Below are positions 7,133 through 14,984 of a stretch of DNA of 18,564 nt, piece by piece (position 1 is the first letter of the stretch; each line of letters opens with the position of its first letter). The position numbers and the translations under genes are program-made. Under the pieces are notes generated by a model. It worked only from the letters and a program-made list of their open reading frames with translations. It ran no database searches and was not told the origin of the DNA. Source of the stretch: Clostridia bacterium. GTDB taxonomy: Bacteria > Bacillota > Clostridia > Christensenellales > Aristaeellaceae. The DNA lies in the NCBI GenBank assembly GCA_017412445.1, contig JAFPYA010000081.1, forward strand, positions 1 to 18,564, in the 5' to 3' direction.

Positions 7133-7141
7133 TGTGGATAA
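7133..7141 (-). promoter_or_regulatory. Perfect DnaA box just downstream of the dnaA promoter
   Basis: TTATCCACA on the minus strand. It begins nine bases after the -10 element, at the predicted transcription start, where bound DnaA would be expected to hinder dnaA transcription. Confidence 0.88.
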
Positions 7142-7149
7142 CTTTATAA

Positions 7150-7178
7150 ATAATAGCAGATTCCGGGCTTAAAATCAA
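7150..7178 (-). promoter_or_regulatory. dnaA promoter (sigma-A type)
   Basis: Minus strand TTGATT (7178-7173), a 17-base spacer, then TATTAT (7155-7150). The predicted start is near 7143, giving a leader of about 80 bases to the dnaA ATG. Perfect DnaA boxes lie on both sides (7133-7141 and 7198-7206), the classical arrangement for autoregulation. Confidence 0.75.
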
Positions 7179-7197
7179 GTATTTGGCAGGTGAAACT

Positions 7198-7206
7198 TGT
7201 GGATAA
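7198..7206 (-). promoter_or_regulatory. Perfect DnaA box upstream of the dnaA promoter
   Basis: TTATCCACA on the minus strand, 19 bases upstream of the -35 element and in the same orientation as the box at 7133-7141 (65 bases centre to centre, about six helical turns). It may also belong to the upstream half of a bipartite origin. Confidence 0.88.
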
Positions 7207-7326
7207 AGTGTAGAAGAATCAAAAAAGAAACGAGTATGGCTTAAACTGAGCTTAATATTTCTCTTTTAATCATACGCGCGCCCTCGTGCGCCCTTTTATT
7301 GCAAAAGCCTGATTTAATGCTAACGC

Positions 7327-7354
7327 TTGTAATTTTGAAATTTTGGTGTATAAT
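7327..7354 (+). promoter_or_regulatory. Promoter of the rightward phoH-era-recO operon
   Basis: TTGTAA (7327-7332), a 16-base spacer, then a perfect TATAAT (7349-7354). Transcription would start near 7361, about 30 bases before the first gene. It is the only strong candidate seen before 7392; the following genes are closely spaced or overlapping. The stretch 7207-7326 contains nothing else I can identify. Confidence 0.75.
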
Positions 7355-7391
7355 ATAGTATGAGATTTTATATTGCAAACGGAGGCGGCCA

Positions 7392-7682
7392 ATGGATCTG
7401 GATTCGGCAATCACCCTCGTGCTCGTGGCGCTGATGATTATAGCGCCCGCGCTTACGGCAATAATGCTGATTGTTACCCTGAAGCTCAAAAAGCGCGTGC
7501 AGGAGCTCAGCGATCAGCTGAATGAAGCAGAAAGCCACATGGACGAGGCGCTTAATAAAAACGAAAGCGCCGTAAAGGACGAGCTTGCAAAGCAGAGGCG
7601 CATGCTCTCGGAATCCCTTTCCGACATAAACGACAGCGTGACCCGCGGCGTTGTAAGCATGAGCAGGGGCAAAAAGCAATAA
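7392..7682 (+). CDS. Small membrane-anchored coiled-coil protein, function unknown
   Basis: I do not recognise a named family. The 96-residue protein has one hydrophobic segment (about 7-29, LVLVALMIIAPALTAIMLIV). A charged heptad-like stretch follows (about 30-75, KKRVQELSDQLNEAESHMDEALNKNE read in parts), then a short basic tail ending RGKKQ. It would be an N-terminally anchored inner-membrane protein with a cytoplasmic coiled coil. The start is well supported by GGAGG six bases before ATG. It is the first gene of the rightward operon, only 24 bases before phoH, and sits right beside the origin. Its size and design resemble small adaptors or scaffolds, but that is a guess. Confidence 0.75.
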   Translation: MDLDSAITLVLVALMIIAPALTAIMLIVTLKLKKRVQELSDQLNEAESHMDEALNKNESAVKDELAKQRRMLSESLSDINDSVTRGVVSMSRGKKQ

Positions 7683-7706
7683 CGCACATAATAAAGGAGA
7701 CGCAGC

Positions 7707-8723
7707 TTGGAAGGCACTAACGTAAACGAAAATATCGAAACTACTGCGGTAAAAACCGAGTACACCGGCGAAATCAGCCGCGTTATAGAGGTAGAGGACA
7801 GCGACTGCTTTATTTCGCTCTTCGGCTTAAACGACGAAAACATAGAGCTCATCAAAAGGGAGCTGGGCATAAGCGTATTTGCCCACGGCACCGAGATAAC
7901 CTTAAAGGGCGACCCGAGGAACGTCGAGGTAGCGCGGCTCACCATAGAAAAGCTGCTTGAGATAATCAAAAAGGGCGACAGCATAGACGCCACGCGCATT
8001 CGCTACGCCATCGACCTTGCGGGCGAGGGCAACGCCGACAGGATAAGCGAGATAATGCGCGACGTTATCGCCATCACCTACAAGGGCAGGCAGGTAAAGT
8101 GCAAGACGCTGGGGCAGAAGAGGTACGTGGACGCCATAAAGAAAAACACCTGCACCTTCGGCATAGGCCCCGCCGGCACGGGCAAGACCTACCTCGCCGT
8201 GGCTATGGCCGTGGTGGCGCTCAAAAACAAGGACATTGAGCGCATAATCCTCACGCGCCCCGCCGTGGAGGCCGGCGAAAAGCTGGGCTTCCTGCCGGGC
8301 GACCTTCAGCAGAAGGTGGACCCCTACCTGCGCCCGCTCTACGACGCGATAAACGAGATGATGGGCGCGGAGGCGTTCCAAAGGCTCATGGAAAAGCAGG
8401 CCGTCGAGGTCGCGCCCCTTGCCTACATGCGCGGCAGGACCTTAAACGACGCCTTCATTATTCTGGACGAGGCGCAGAACACCACCAGCGAACAGATGAA
8501 GATGTTTCTTACCCGCATGGGCATGAACTCCAAAATGGTCATAACCGGCGACGTGACCCAGATAGACCTGCCGCTTGGCAAAAAGAGCGGCCTCGTTGAG
8601 GCCGTGGACGTGCTGAAGGGCGTGGACGACATAGCCATAGTGAACCTGACCCACAAGGACGTGGTGCGCCACGAGCTGGTGCAGGCGATAGTAAAGGCCT
8701 ACGAAAAACACGGCCGCATGTGA
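7707..8723 (+). CDS. phoH: PhoH family ATPase
   Basis: PhoH-like proteins are cytoplasmic P-loop ATPases related to the helicase core and linked to RNA metabolism; their exact reaction is unsettled. The 338-residue protein has a KH-like N-terminal region (about 35-90). Walker A is GPAGTGKT (154-161), the TRPAVEAGEKLGFLPGD block lies at 183-199, Walker B is FIILDEAQN (250-258) and sensor GDVTQIDLP is at 281-289. These are all diagnostic of the family. The start codon is TTG at 7707, chosen because AAAGGAG lies seven bases upstream and no suitable ATG is near. It precedes the HD phosphodiesterase and ybeY genes exactly as in Bacillus, so a shared role with YbeY and Era in RNA handling is plausible. 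Confidence 0.95.
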   Translation: MEGTNVNENIETTAVKTEYTGEISRVIEVEDSDCFISLFGLNDENIELIKRELGISVFAHGTEITLKGDPRNVEVARLTIEKLLEIIKKGDSIDATRIRYAIDLAGEGNADRISEIMRDVIAITYKGRQVKCKTLGQKRYVDAIKKNTCTFGIGPAGTGKTYLAVAMAVVALKNKDIERIILTRPAVEAGEKLGFLPGDLQQKVDPYLRPLYDAINEMMGAEAFQRLMEKQAVEVAPLAYMRGRTLNDAFIILDEAQNTTSEQMKMFLTRMGMNSKMVITGDVTQIDLPLGKKSGLVEAVDVLKGVDDIAIVNLTHKDVVRHELVQAIVKAYEKHGRM

Positions 8724-8744
8724 TTTATATTGGGAGGAATAGGC

Positions 8745-10946
8745 GTGAACAAGACAAACGGCGCGTCAAAAATTAAAAAATCGGGCGTTAAGAAGCCGGA
8801 GAAGGCCAAGAAGCTTATTCGCTTTCTTATAGCCCTGCTTACGTTTATGGTGGTGTATGTGCTGCTCGCATTCTCCATCACGCCCTCCCAGTACGACATA
8901 AAGGTGGGCGATCCCGCGCCCACGATTATAAAGGCGACCAAGGAGATAGTTGACGAAATCACCACCAGGCGCAATCAGGACAACGAGGTCGCCAAGGTCA
9001 GCCCGGTCAAAAAGTACGTGGGCACTATAAGCGAAAAGAAGGACGAGGCCGTAAACGGCACGCGCCTGTTTCTGGACGCCGTAAGCGAGATCAAGGTGAT
9101 GCTGGATTCGAGGGACGACAGCTCTCAGCCCGTAAGCGAGGATAATCTTAAGTACATAAACGAAAAGCTCGCCCCGACCCAGCTTGAAATCACCCTGGAG
9201 CAGCTTGAAACCGTAGCCAAGGCAAAGCCAAACGACATTCAGGAGCTCTACGGCATCTGCTTAAACAGCGTGGAAGGGTATATGGGCTTTGAGATCTTCC
9301 CCGACGAAGTGAGCGAGATAAAGCAGTACATACTCGAGGAGCTCAAGGATGTAAGCGAAAACGACGAGCTGATACTCATATACATGCTGCCCGTCGAGAA
9401 ATACGTAAACTACAACGTCTACTACGACGAGGCGGACACCGAGGCGCTGAGGCAGGCCGCGCGCGAAAAGGCGACCGTGGTCAAGTACGTCACAGGTCAG
9501 GTCATCGTCTCTGACGGAGAGCCCATCACCGAGGCGCAGTACGCCATGATGGAGACGCTGGGCCTTATAAACGAAAGCGAAATCGACTTCTGGCTGTATT
9601 TCGGAATCGGCCTGCTTTTGTTTACGCTGATAGCCTCGATCATCCTTTACCTCTACATGTTTGAGAGGGATATATACAAAAGCCCCAAAAAGCTGCTGAT
9701 AATCTCAATCGCCTGCGTAATAACCCTGCTGGTGTGCGAGCTTACAAAGCAGATAGAGATAACCGTTGGCAACAACAACGTGTACATTATGCCGGTCACG
9801 CTCGCGATATTCATTATAGCGCTGCTTGTCAACATGCGAACCGCGCTGTTTATAAACCTGCCCTTGTGCGTTGTGGCCTCGATGCTTTCGGGCTCTACCG
9901 GCAGCTTCTTTGAGCTGAGCTCCTTTACCATGATAATAAGCGGCTTTGTGAGCGGCTGCGTTGCACTCAGGATGATCAAAAAAAAGCAGTCGCGCCTGGG
10001 CGTGCTGCTTGCGGGCGTGGCCGCGGGAGTGACCAGCATTGTGACCACGTTCTCAATAAACATAATGGGCACCTCGAACATAAGAGATTCACTCTACATG
10101 GCATTGTATTACGGCCTTGGCGGCCCGGGCTCTGCGGTAATTTGCATAGCGGTGATGCCGGCGTTTGAGGCTGTATTCAACGCCATCACCACCACGCGCT
10201 TAATCGAGCTCAGCAACCCGAACCACCCGCTTCTGAGGAGACTGCTGCTTGAAGCGCCCGGCACGTACCACCACTCCATAATCGTGGCCAACCTCGCCGA
10301 GGCCGCCGCGGCGGAGGTGGGCGCAAACAGCCTGCTGGCCAGGGTGGGCGCGTACTACCACGACATAGGCAAGCTCATGCGCCCCTCTTACTTTACCGAA
10401 AACCAGATGGGCGACAACCCCCACGACCGCACCGATCCCCGCGTATCCACGGCCATAATCACCGCCCACACGAAGGACGGCGTGCAGCTGCTAAAGGACA
10501 TGCGCATGCCCGAGGAGATTAAGAACATCGCCCTTACCCACCACGGCGACACGCCGGTTGTGTACTTCTACAACAAGGCCTTAAGCGAAAACGCGGACAC
10601 CAACGTGGACGACTTCAGGTATCCCGGCCCCAAGCCCCATACCCGCGAGGAGGCCATAGTGATGCTGGCCGACAGCGTGGAGGCCGCCACGCGCTCCATA
10701 CAGAACCCCGACAAGGACAGGGTGCGCGACATGGTGGACAAGCTCATCAGCCAGAAGATAGACGACGGCCAGCTGGACGACTGCGACATCTCCTTCAGCG
10801 ACATAAGCAAGATAGAAAACGCCTTCATCACGGTGCTCAGCGGCGCCTTCCACGAGCGTATAGAGTACCCCAACGTGGATATACCCAAAAAGCATCAGGA
10901 GGAGCTCAATTCCAGGCCGGACACGGCGGAGGAAAAGCAGAATTGA
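8745..10946 (+). CDS. pgpH: 7TM-HD family c-di-AMP phosphodiesterase (PgpH/YqfF-like)
   Basis: Members of this family degrade the second messenger c-di-AMP at the membrane (PgpH of Listeria). The 733-residue protein shows a first membrane helix (about 24-43) and a long extracellular segment rich in Asp/Glu (about 45-280). Seven or so hydrophobic helices follow, then a cytoplasmic HD domain. HD residues seen are His510, His539-Asp540 (YYHDIGK), His575 (TAHTKDG), His599/600 (LTHHGD) and Asp643 (MLADSVEA), a complete metal-binding set. The start is GTG at 8745 because GGGAGG sits seven bases before it; an upstream in-frame TTG at 8730 would place this site inside the coding region. It ends by overlapping the ybeY start codon by four bases. 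The position between phoH and ybeY is conserved. Confidence 0.92.
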   Translation: MNKTNGASKIKKSGVKKPEKAKKLIRFLIALLTFMVVYVLLAFSITPSQYDIKVGDPAPTIIKATKEIVDEITTRRNQDNEVAKVSPVKKYVGTISEKKDEAVNGTRLFLDAVSEIKVMLDSRDDSSQPVSEDNLKYINEKLAPTQLEITLEQLETVAKAKPNDIQELYGICLNSVEGYMGFEIFPDEVSEIKQYILEELKDVSENDELILIYMLPVEKYVNYNVYYDEADTEALRQAAREKATVVKYVTGQVIVSDGEPITEAQYAMMETLGLINESEIDFWLYFGIGLLLFTLIASIILYLYMFERDIYKSPKKLLIISIACVITLLVCELTKQIEITVGNNNVYIMPVTLAIFIIALLVNMRTALFINLPLCVVASMLSGSTGSFFELSSFTMIISGFVSGCVALRMIKKKQSRLGVLLAGVAAGVTSIVTTFSINIMGTSNIRDSLYMALYYGLGGPGSAVICIAVMPAFEAVFNAITTTRLIELSNPNHPLLRRLLLEAPGTYHHSIIVANLAEAAAAEVGANSLLARVGAYYHDIGKLMRPSYFTENQMGDNPHDRTDPRVSTAIITAHTKDGVQLLKDMRMPEEIKNIALTHHGDTPVVYFYNKALSENADTNVDDFRYPGPKPHTREEAIVMLADSVEAATRSIQNPDKDRVRDMVDKLISQKIDDGQLDDCDISFSDISKIENAFITVLSGAFHERIEYPNVDIPKKHQEELNSRPDTAEEKQN

Positions 10947-11443
10947 CCGACAACCGGGTTATAATATACGACGAAAACGGGCTTTTGCCCGAGGGCGCGG
11001 ATGAGTACATTCAGGCCGCGGCGAAGGCGGCGCTGGAAACCGAGGGCGCTTGTCACGCCTTTTTGGAGCTTACTATAGTTGGGGATGAGGAGATACAGGC
11101 CCTGAACCGCGACACGCGGGGCGTGGACAGCGTGACCGACGTGCTCTCCTACCCCGAGATAAGCTATCCCGATGGAAAAAAGCTGCACGGCGCTATGGAT
11201 TTGCTCAGGCGCTGCTACGACCCCGCGGGGGACGGCTATTATGTAGGGTGCGTCGCGCTCAACATAAAGCGCGCCCGCGAGCAGGCCTCTGAGTACGGCC
11301 ACAGCTTAAAAAGGGAGATAGCCTACCTCACCTGCCACGCCGCCCTGCACCTGTGCGGCTACGACCACATGACCGAAGGCGACAAAGCCGAAATGCGAGA
11401 GCGCGAAAAGCAGGTAATGAAGGCAATAGAGATTTTCAAATAA
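10943..11443 (+). CDS. ybeY: Endoribonuclease YbeY (rRNA maturation factor)
   Basis: YbeY is a zinc-dependent protein needed for 16S rRNA 3'-end maturation and 70S ribosome quality control. The 166-residue protein has the signature CHAALHLCGYDH, with zinc ligands His132, His136 and His142, and the conserved DSVTDVLSYPE block (62-72). TTG is the start codon and overlaps the preceding stop (TTGA), with GGAGG ten bases upstream. One oddity: between DVLSYPE and the next strand there is about 25 extra residues. The usual LGDI-type strand start reads YYVGCVALNI (99-108), so the Asp is not conserved. It lies between the HD phosphodiesterase and cdd, in the same relative order as Bacillus but without dgkA. 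Confidence 0.93.
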   Translation: MTDNRVIIYDENGLLPEGADEYIQAAAKAALETEGACHAFLELTIVGDEEIQALNRDTRGVDSVTDVLSYPEISYPDGKKLHGAMDLLRRCYDPAGDGYYVGCVALNIKRAREQASEYGHSLKREIAYLTCHAALHLCGYDHMTEGDKAEMREREKQVMKAIEIFK

Positions 11444-11469
11444 AATACAGCAACACAAGGGGAAACACA

Positions 11470-11865
11470 ATGACACACGAAGATTACAAACGTCTTGCCA
11501 TAGAGGCGCTCGAATACTCATATTCGCCCTATTCGCATTTCCGCGTGGGCGCGTGCCTCGTTTGTGAAAACGGCGAGGTCTTTCAGGGCGCGAACTTTGA
11601 AAACGCGTCGCTGGGCGCGACCATCTGCGCCGAGAGGTGCGCGGCCTCAAACGCCATAATAAAGGGCAACCGCAGGTTCAAAAGCATATACATCTCCTGC
11701 GACAGCGGCTACGCCTGGCCCTGCGGTATCTGCCGTCAGGTGATGAACGAATTCAAGTCCTGCGACATGCAGATATGGGTCGGCGGCAAAGAGGTCGAGT
11801 GGAAGATGATGAAGCTGAGCCAGCTTCTGCCCGAATCCTTCGGGCCCGAGGATCTGGGAGTTTAA
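11470..11865 (+). CDS. cdd: Cytidine deaminase
   Basis: Cdd converts cytidine and deoxycytidine to uridine and deoxyuridine in pyrimidine salvage. The 131 residues match the short, tetrameric, single-domain form. The protein begins with SYSPYSHFRVGA (17-28), then has CAERCA with the catalytic Glu and first zinc Cys, and PCGICRQV with the other two zinc Cys. I start it at ATG 11470, with AAGGGG eight bases upstream. The frame is open further upstream into ybeY, but nothing there resembles the family. It sits 26 bases after ybeY and 4 bases before era. A diacylglycerol/undecaprenol kinase gene (dgkA), commonly between ybeY and cdd, is absent. Confidence 0.95.
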   Translation: MTHEDYKRLAIEALEYSYSPYSHFRVGACLVCENGEVFQGANFENASLGATICAERCAASNAIIKGNRRFKSIYISCDSGYAWPCGICRQVMNEFKSCDMQIWVGGKEVEWKMMKLSQLLPESFGPEDLGV

Positions 11866-11869
11866 TAAT

Positions 11870-12772
11870 ATGGAAAAGAACGAAAACAAGCTCAAGAGCG
11901 GCTTTGTGGCCATACTCGGCCGCCCGAACGTGGGCAAAAGCAGCATAATGAACCGCATGGTGGGCGAAAAGGTGGCCATCGTCTCCGACAAGGCGCAGAC
12001 CACCCGCCAAAAGGCGCTGGGCATCTGCCACAGGGGCGACACCCAGATAGTGTTCGTGGACACCCCCGGCATACACAAGCCGCGCACGCGCCTTGGCGAA
12101 TTCATGGTGCGGGAGGCCGAGGACGCCAAGGACGGCGTGGACGCTATAATGGTGGTGGTGGACGCGGGCTTTATAGGCAAGGGCGACATAGAGATAATGA
12201 ACCGCGTCAAGGACGAAAAGTGCCCCAGGTTCCTCGTGATAAACAAAACCGACGCCGTAACGCCCGAAAAGCTCATGCCGCGCCTTAAGGAGCTGGACGT
12301 GAGCATGTTTGATCAGGTGGTCAGCGTATCGGCGCTCAAGGGCACAAACATAGACCTTCTGTTTAAGCTGCTCAGGGACGCCTTGCCCTACGGCCCGGAG
12401 TACTTCCCGGACGACATGATAACCGATCAGCCCGAGCGCGTGCTCATAAGCGAGATAATACGCGAAAAGACGCTAAGGAACCTCAAGGAGGAGATTCCCC
12501 ACGGCGTGGGCGTTGAGATGCTGGGCATAGAAAAGCAAAGCGACACACTGACCGAAATAAACGCGACCATATACTGCGAAAAGGCCTCGCATAAATCCGT
12601 GATAATAGGCAAGCAGGGCGCGATGCTGAGAAAAATCGGCTCCGAGGCGAGGTACGACATAGAAAAGCTGCTTAACACAAAGGTGATGCTGCGCCTCTGG
12701 GTAAAGGTGCGCGAGGACTGGCGCAACCGCAAGGAGGATCTGCGCACGCTGGGCTACATCCGCGAGGAATAG
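11870..12772 (+). CDS. era: Ribosome assembly GTPase Era
   Basis: Era binds the 3' end of 16S rRNA and acts as a checkpoint in small-subunit assembly. The 300-residue protein has the full family plan. The GTPase domain has G1 GRPNVGKS (17-24), the switch region TTRQKALG (44-51), G3 DTPG (64-67) and G4 NKTD (125-128). The C-terminal KH RNA-binding domain holds VIIGKQGAMLRKIGSEAR. The typical ending is KVREDWRNRKEDLRTLGY. ATG is preceded by GGGAG overlapping the end of cdd. It forms a tight unit with cdd (4-base gap) and recO (3-base gap). Confidence 0.97.
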   Translation: MEKNENKLKSGFVAILGRPNVGKSSIMNRMVGEKVAIVSDKAQTTRQKALGICHRGDTQIVFVDTPGIHKPRTRLGEFMVREAEDAKDGVDAIMVVVDAGFIGKGDIEIMNRVKDEKCPRFLVINKTDAVTPEKLMPRLKELDVSMFDQVVSVSALKGTNIDLLFKLLRDALPYGPEYFPDDMITDQPERVLISEIIREKTLRNLKEEIPHGVGVEMLGIEKQSDTLTEINATIYCEKASHKSVIIGKQGAMLRKIGSEARYDIEKLLNTKVMLRLWVKVREDWRNRKEDLRTLGYIREE

Positions 12773-12775
12773 ACC

Positions 12776-13483
12776 TTGACCGGCAGCATAAACGTCTCCG
12801 CGCTGGTTCTGAGGCACGCCGCCTACCGCGACTACGACCGCATGATAACCCTGCTCACCGCCGAGCGCGGCAAGGTGGAGGCGGTGGTGCGCGGCTGCCG
12901 CCGCCCCAAAAGCGAGCTTATAAACGCGGCCGAGCCTTTCGTGTGCGGGCAGTATCAGCTTTATTTCGCCCACGAGCGCTTCACGGTCACCCAGTGCAGG
13001 GTGACGGACGGCTTTTATCCCCTGAGGCAGGACATCGACCGCCTCACTCAGGGCGCGAAGTGGCTGAGGATTTTGGAGCAAACGAGCGTAGAGGACGAGC
13101 CTGCGCATGAGAAGTTCGACCTCGCGCTTCAGGCGCTGAGCTACCTTGCCTATACCCAAACGGATATCAGGCTGCTTAACGCCATGTTTCTTATGAAGCT
13201 ATTGAAAATCGAGGGCATCGCCCCCATAGCCGACCGCTGCGCCGTGTGCGGCAAAAGCGCGCTGGAGGCGGAAATGCGCTTTGACGCTTTAAGGGGCGGC
13301 TGCGTGTGCTCTTCCTGCGCTTCAAACGCCCGGACACTCAGCTACGGCGCGCGCCGCATACTGTTAAAAGCCCCCAACGCCCCATTTAAATCTGTGGAAA
13401 TGCTCGCCACTCATCCCGACTGGCCGGAGGCCGCCCAGCGCGTAAACGACTTTGTGCGCGCCCGCCTGAACGTGGACATATGA
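12776..13483 (+). CDS. recO: Recombination mediator RecO
   Basis: RecO anneals single strands and, with RecR, helps load RecA at gaps. The 235-residue protein begins with the OB-fold (SALVLRHAAYRDYDRMITLLTAERGK, seen at about 8-33). The helical part carries a zinc knuckle with Cys155, Cys158, Cys178 and Cys181. Length and order match Firmicutes RecO. The start is TTG at 12776; GAGG from the end of era lies about eight bases upstream, and no ATG is available nearby. Its last codon overlaps the next gene (ATGA). It follows era as in Bacillus. Confidence 0.92.
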   Translation: MTGSINVSALVLRHAAYRDYDRMITLLTAERGKVEAVVRGCRRPKSELINAAEPFVCGQYQLYFAHERFTVTQCRVTDGFYPLRQDIDRLTQGAKWLRILEQTSVEDEPAHEKFDLALQALSYLAYTQTDIRLLNAMFLMKLLKIEGIAPIADRCAVCGKSALEAEMRFDALRGGCVCSSCASNARTLSYGARRILLKAPNAPFKSVEMLATHPDWPEAAQRVNDFVRARLNVDI

Positions 13484-14664
13484 ACATAAAAAGAAACCTG
13501 AACCTTTTAAGAAAGACCGCGGCGTCGGGCGTTATACGGCTGTGTCTTGAGCCGCTTAAGCTCCTGCCCGTCAAAAAAAACCGCGTGCTGTTTTCCTCCT
13601 ACATGGAAAAGCAGTACTCCTGCAGCCCGCGCTACATAAGCCGCGAGCTTAAGCGCTTAGCGGGCGACAAAGTCGAAATCGGCTGGGCGTTCAGGCATCC
13701 CGAGGACTTCCGCTTCCTCGAAAAAGAGGGCATAAGGGTGATAGGCACAAAGACCCGGGAGTTTATAAAATTCGCTTTGACAGCCCGCGTGGTGGTCACA
13801 AACACGTACTACAAGCCCTCGCTCCCAAGAAGAAAAAGCCAGTTTTTCATTCAGACCTGGCACGGCAGCGGCGCATACAAAAAGGTGGGCAGGCACGTGG
13901 ACATGCCCCTTATAGAGCGCATCAACACAAGGATGCGCGAGGGCAGGACGGATCTGTTCCTCTCCGGCTGCACGTTCTTTACCCAACACGTGATAAGGGA
14001 CGCGTTTGACTATCGCGGCGAGGTGTACGAGTACGGCATGCCCCGAAACGACATAATGCTCTGTCCGCCGGATAATGAAGCGCTTGAAGATATACGCGCC
14101 AGAGCCGGCGTCCCCAGGGGCGTGCGCCTGTGCCTCTTTGCCCCCACCTACCGGAAGGACACGAAGGTGCACGCCCCGGGGCTCGATTACGAAAGGGTGC
14201 TCAGTGCGCTTGAAAAACGCTTTGGAGGCCAGTGGGTCATGGGCTACCGAAGCCACCACGTGAGCATGTTTAAAGATCAGTCCATAGCGAGCAAGGGCGC
14301 CCTCGACCTAAGCCTGTACAGCGACATGCAGGAGCTTTTGCTTATATCCGACGCGCTGATTACCGACTACTCCTCGTCCATATGGGACGCCGCGCTTGCA
14401 AACAAGAGGGTGTTCCTCTTTGCGCCGGACTTAAAGGAGTATTCGCTTGAGAGGGACTTTTACACAGACATACATCTTTGGCCGTTCCCCTTAAGCCGGA
14501 ACAACGACGAGCTTGTAAGCAATATTGAGCGCTTTGACGAAGGCGCGTACGCGGAAAAGGTGAAAAAGCACCTTGAGGACCTGGGCAACTGTGAAAGCGG
14601 CAGGGCGTCATATTTCGCCGCCCAAAGAATAATGAAGGAGACGGGCTTAAGCAATGACCATTAA
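13480..14664 (+). CDS. CDP-glycerol:poly(glycerophosphate) glycerophosphotransferase family protein (TagB/TagF-like)
   Basis: This family moves glycerol- or ribitol-phosphate from CDP-linked donors onto lipid- or sugar-linked acceptors during teichoic acid or related surface polymer synthesis, at the cytoplasmic membrane face. The 394-residue protein shows the GT-B type hallmarks TWHGSGAYKKVG (126-137, with His128), GMPRND (186-191), FAPTYR (220-225), a YRSHH site (256-260) and YSDMQELLLISDALITDYSS (280-299). It has no signal peptide. A basic, amphipathic N-terminus (MNIKRNLNLLRK) could touch the membrane. It overlaps recO by four bases (ATGA) and mazG by eleven, so it belongs to the operon although it is not part of the conserved era-recO core. 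Other teichoic acid genes are not seen, so the exact polymer is unknown. Confidence 0.87.
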   Translation: MNIKRNLNLLRKTAASGVIRLCLEPLKLLPVKKNRVLFSSYMEKQYSCSPRYISRELKRLAGDKVEIGWAFRHPEDFRFLEKEGIRVIGTKTREFIKFALTARVVVTNTYYKPSLPRRKSQFFIQTWHGSGAYKKVGRHVDMPLIERINTRMREGRTDLFLSGCTFFTQHVIRDAFDYRGEVYEYGMPRNDIMLCPPDNEALEDIRARAGVPRGVRLCLFAPTYRKDTKVHAPGLDYERVLSALEKRFGGQWVMGYRSHHVSMFKDQSIASKGALDLSLYSDMQELLLISDALITDYSSSIWDAALANKRVFLFAPDLKEYSLERDFYTDIHLWPFPLSRNNDELVSNIERFDEGAYAEKVKKHLEDLGNCESGRASYFAAQRIMKETGLSNDH

Positions 14665-14983
14665 CGAATATCAGCGCCTCGCAATGGTGACCTCAAACAA
14701 GCGCCTCACTCAAAGGGAAATGCTCGAAAACGGCGTGATGGGGCTGTGCGGCGAGGCGGGGGAGACCATAGACATAGTAAAAAAGCACCTGTTCCACGGC
14801 CACGAGCTGGACGTAAACAGGCTCAAAGAGGAGCTGGGCGACGTGGCGTGGTATCTGGCCGAGAGCTGTGAGGCGCTGGGTCTCGAGCTTGAGGACGTGC
14901 TTTCAAACAACATAGAAAAGCTCAGGCGGCGCTACCCCGAGGGCTTTTCCAGCTACCGCTCCGTGCACAGGGAGGAAAAGTAA
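14654..14983 (+). CDS. MazG-like nucleotide pyrophosphohydrolase
   Basis: A 109-residue all-alpha NTP pyrophosphohydrolase of the MazG/dUTPase-like superfamily. Such enzymes hydrolyse (d)NTPs, often damaged or non-canonical ones, to NMP and pyrophosphate. The metal-binding pattern ExxE...ExxD is seen at Glu34/Glu37 (GEAGET) and Glu60/Asp63 (EELGDVAWYL), and the ending RRRYPEGF is typical of the small single-domain form. The ATG lies inside the end of the previous gene, with an AAGGAG at a long 13-base gap. The stop is one base before the next start. Substrate is unknown. Cytidine deaminase in the same operon makes a house-cleaning role reasonable. Confidence 0.88.
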   Translation: MTINEYQRLAMVTSNKRLTQREMLENGVMGLCGEAGETIDIVKKHLFHGHELDVNRLKEELGDVAWYLAESCEALGLELEDVLSNNIEKLRRRYPEGFSSYRSVHREEK

Positions 14984-14984
14984 A

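Noticed and set aside
8730..8744. TTG at 8730 as start of the HD phosphodiesterase
   Set aside because: The GGGAGG at 8732-8737 would then be coding; GTG at 8745 has this site at the right distance.
11353..11469. Extended N-terminus of cytidine deaminase
   Set aside because: The extra 39 codons overlap ybeY out of frame and do not resemble the family; ATG at 11470 gives the standard length with a good ribosome site.
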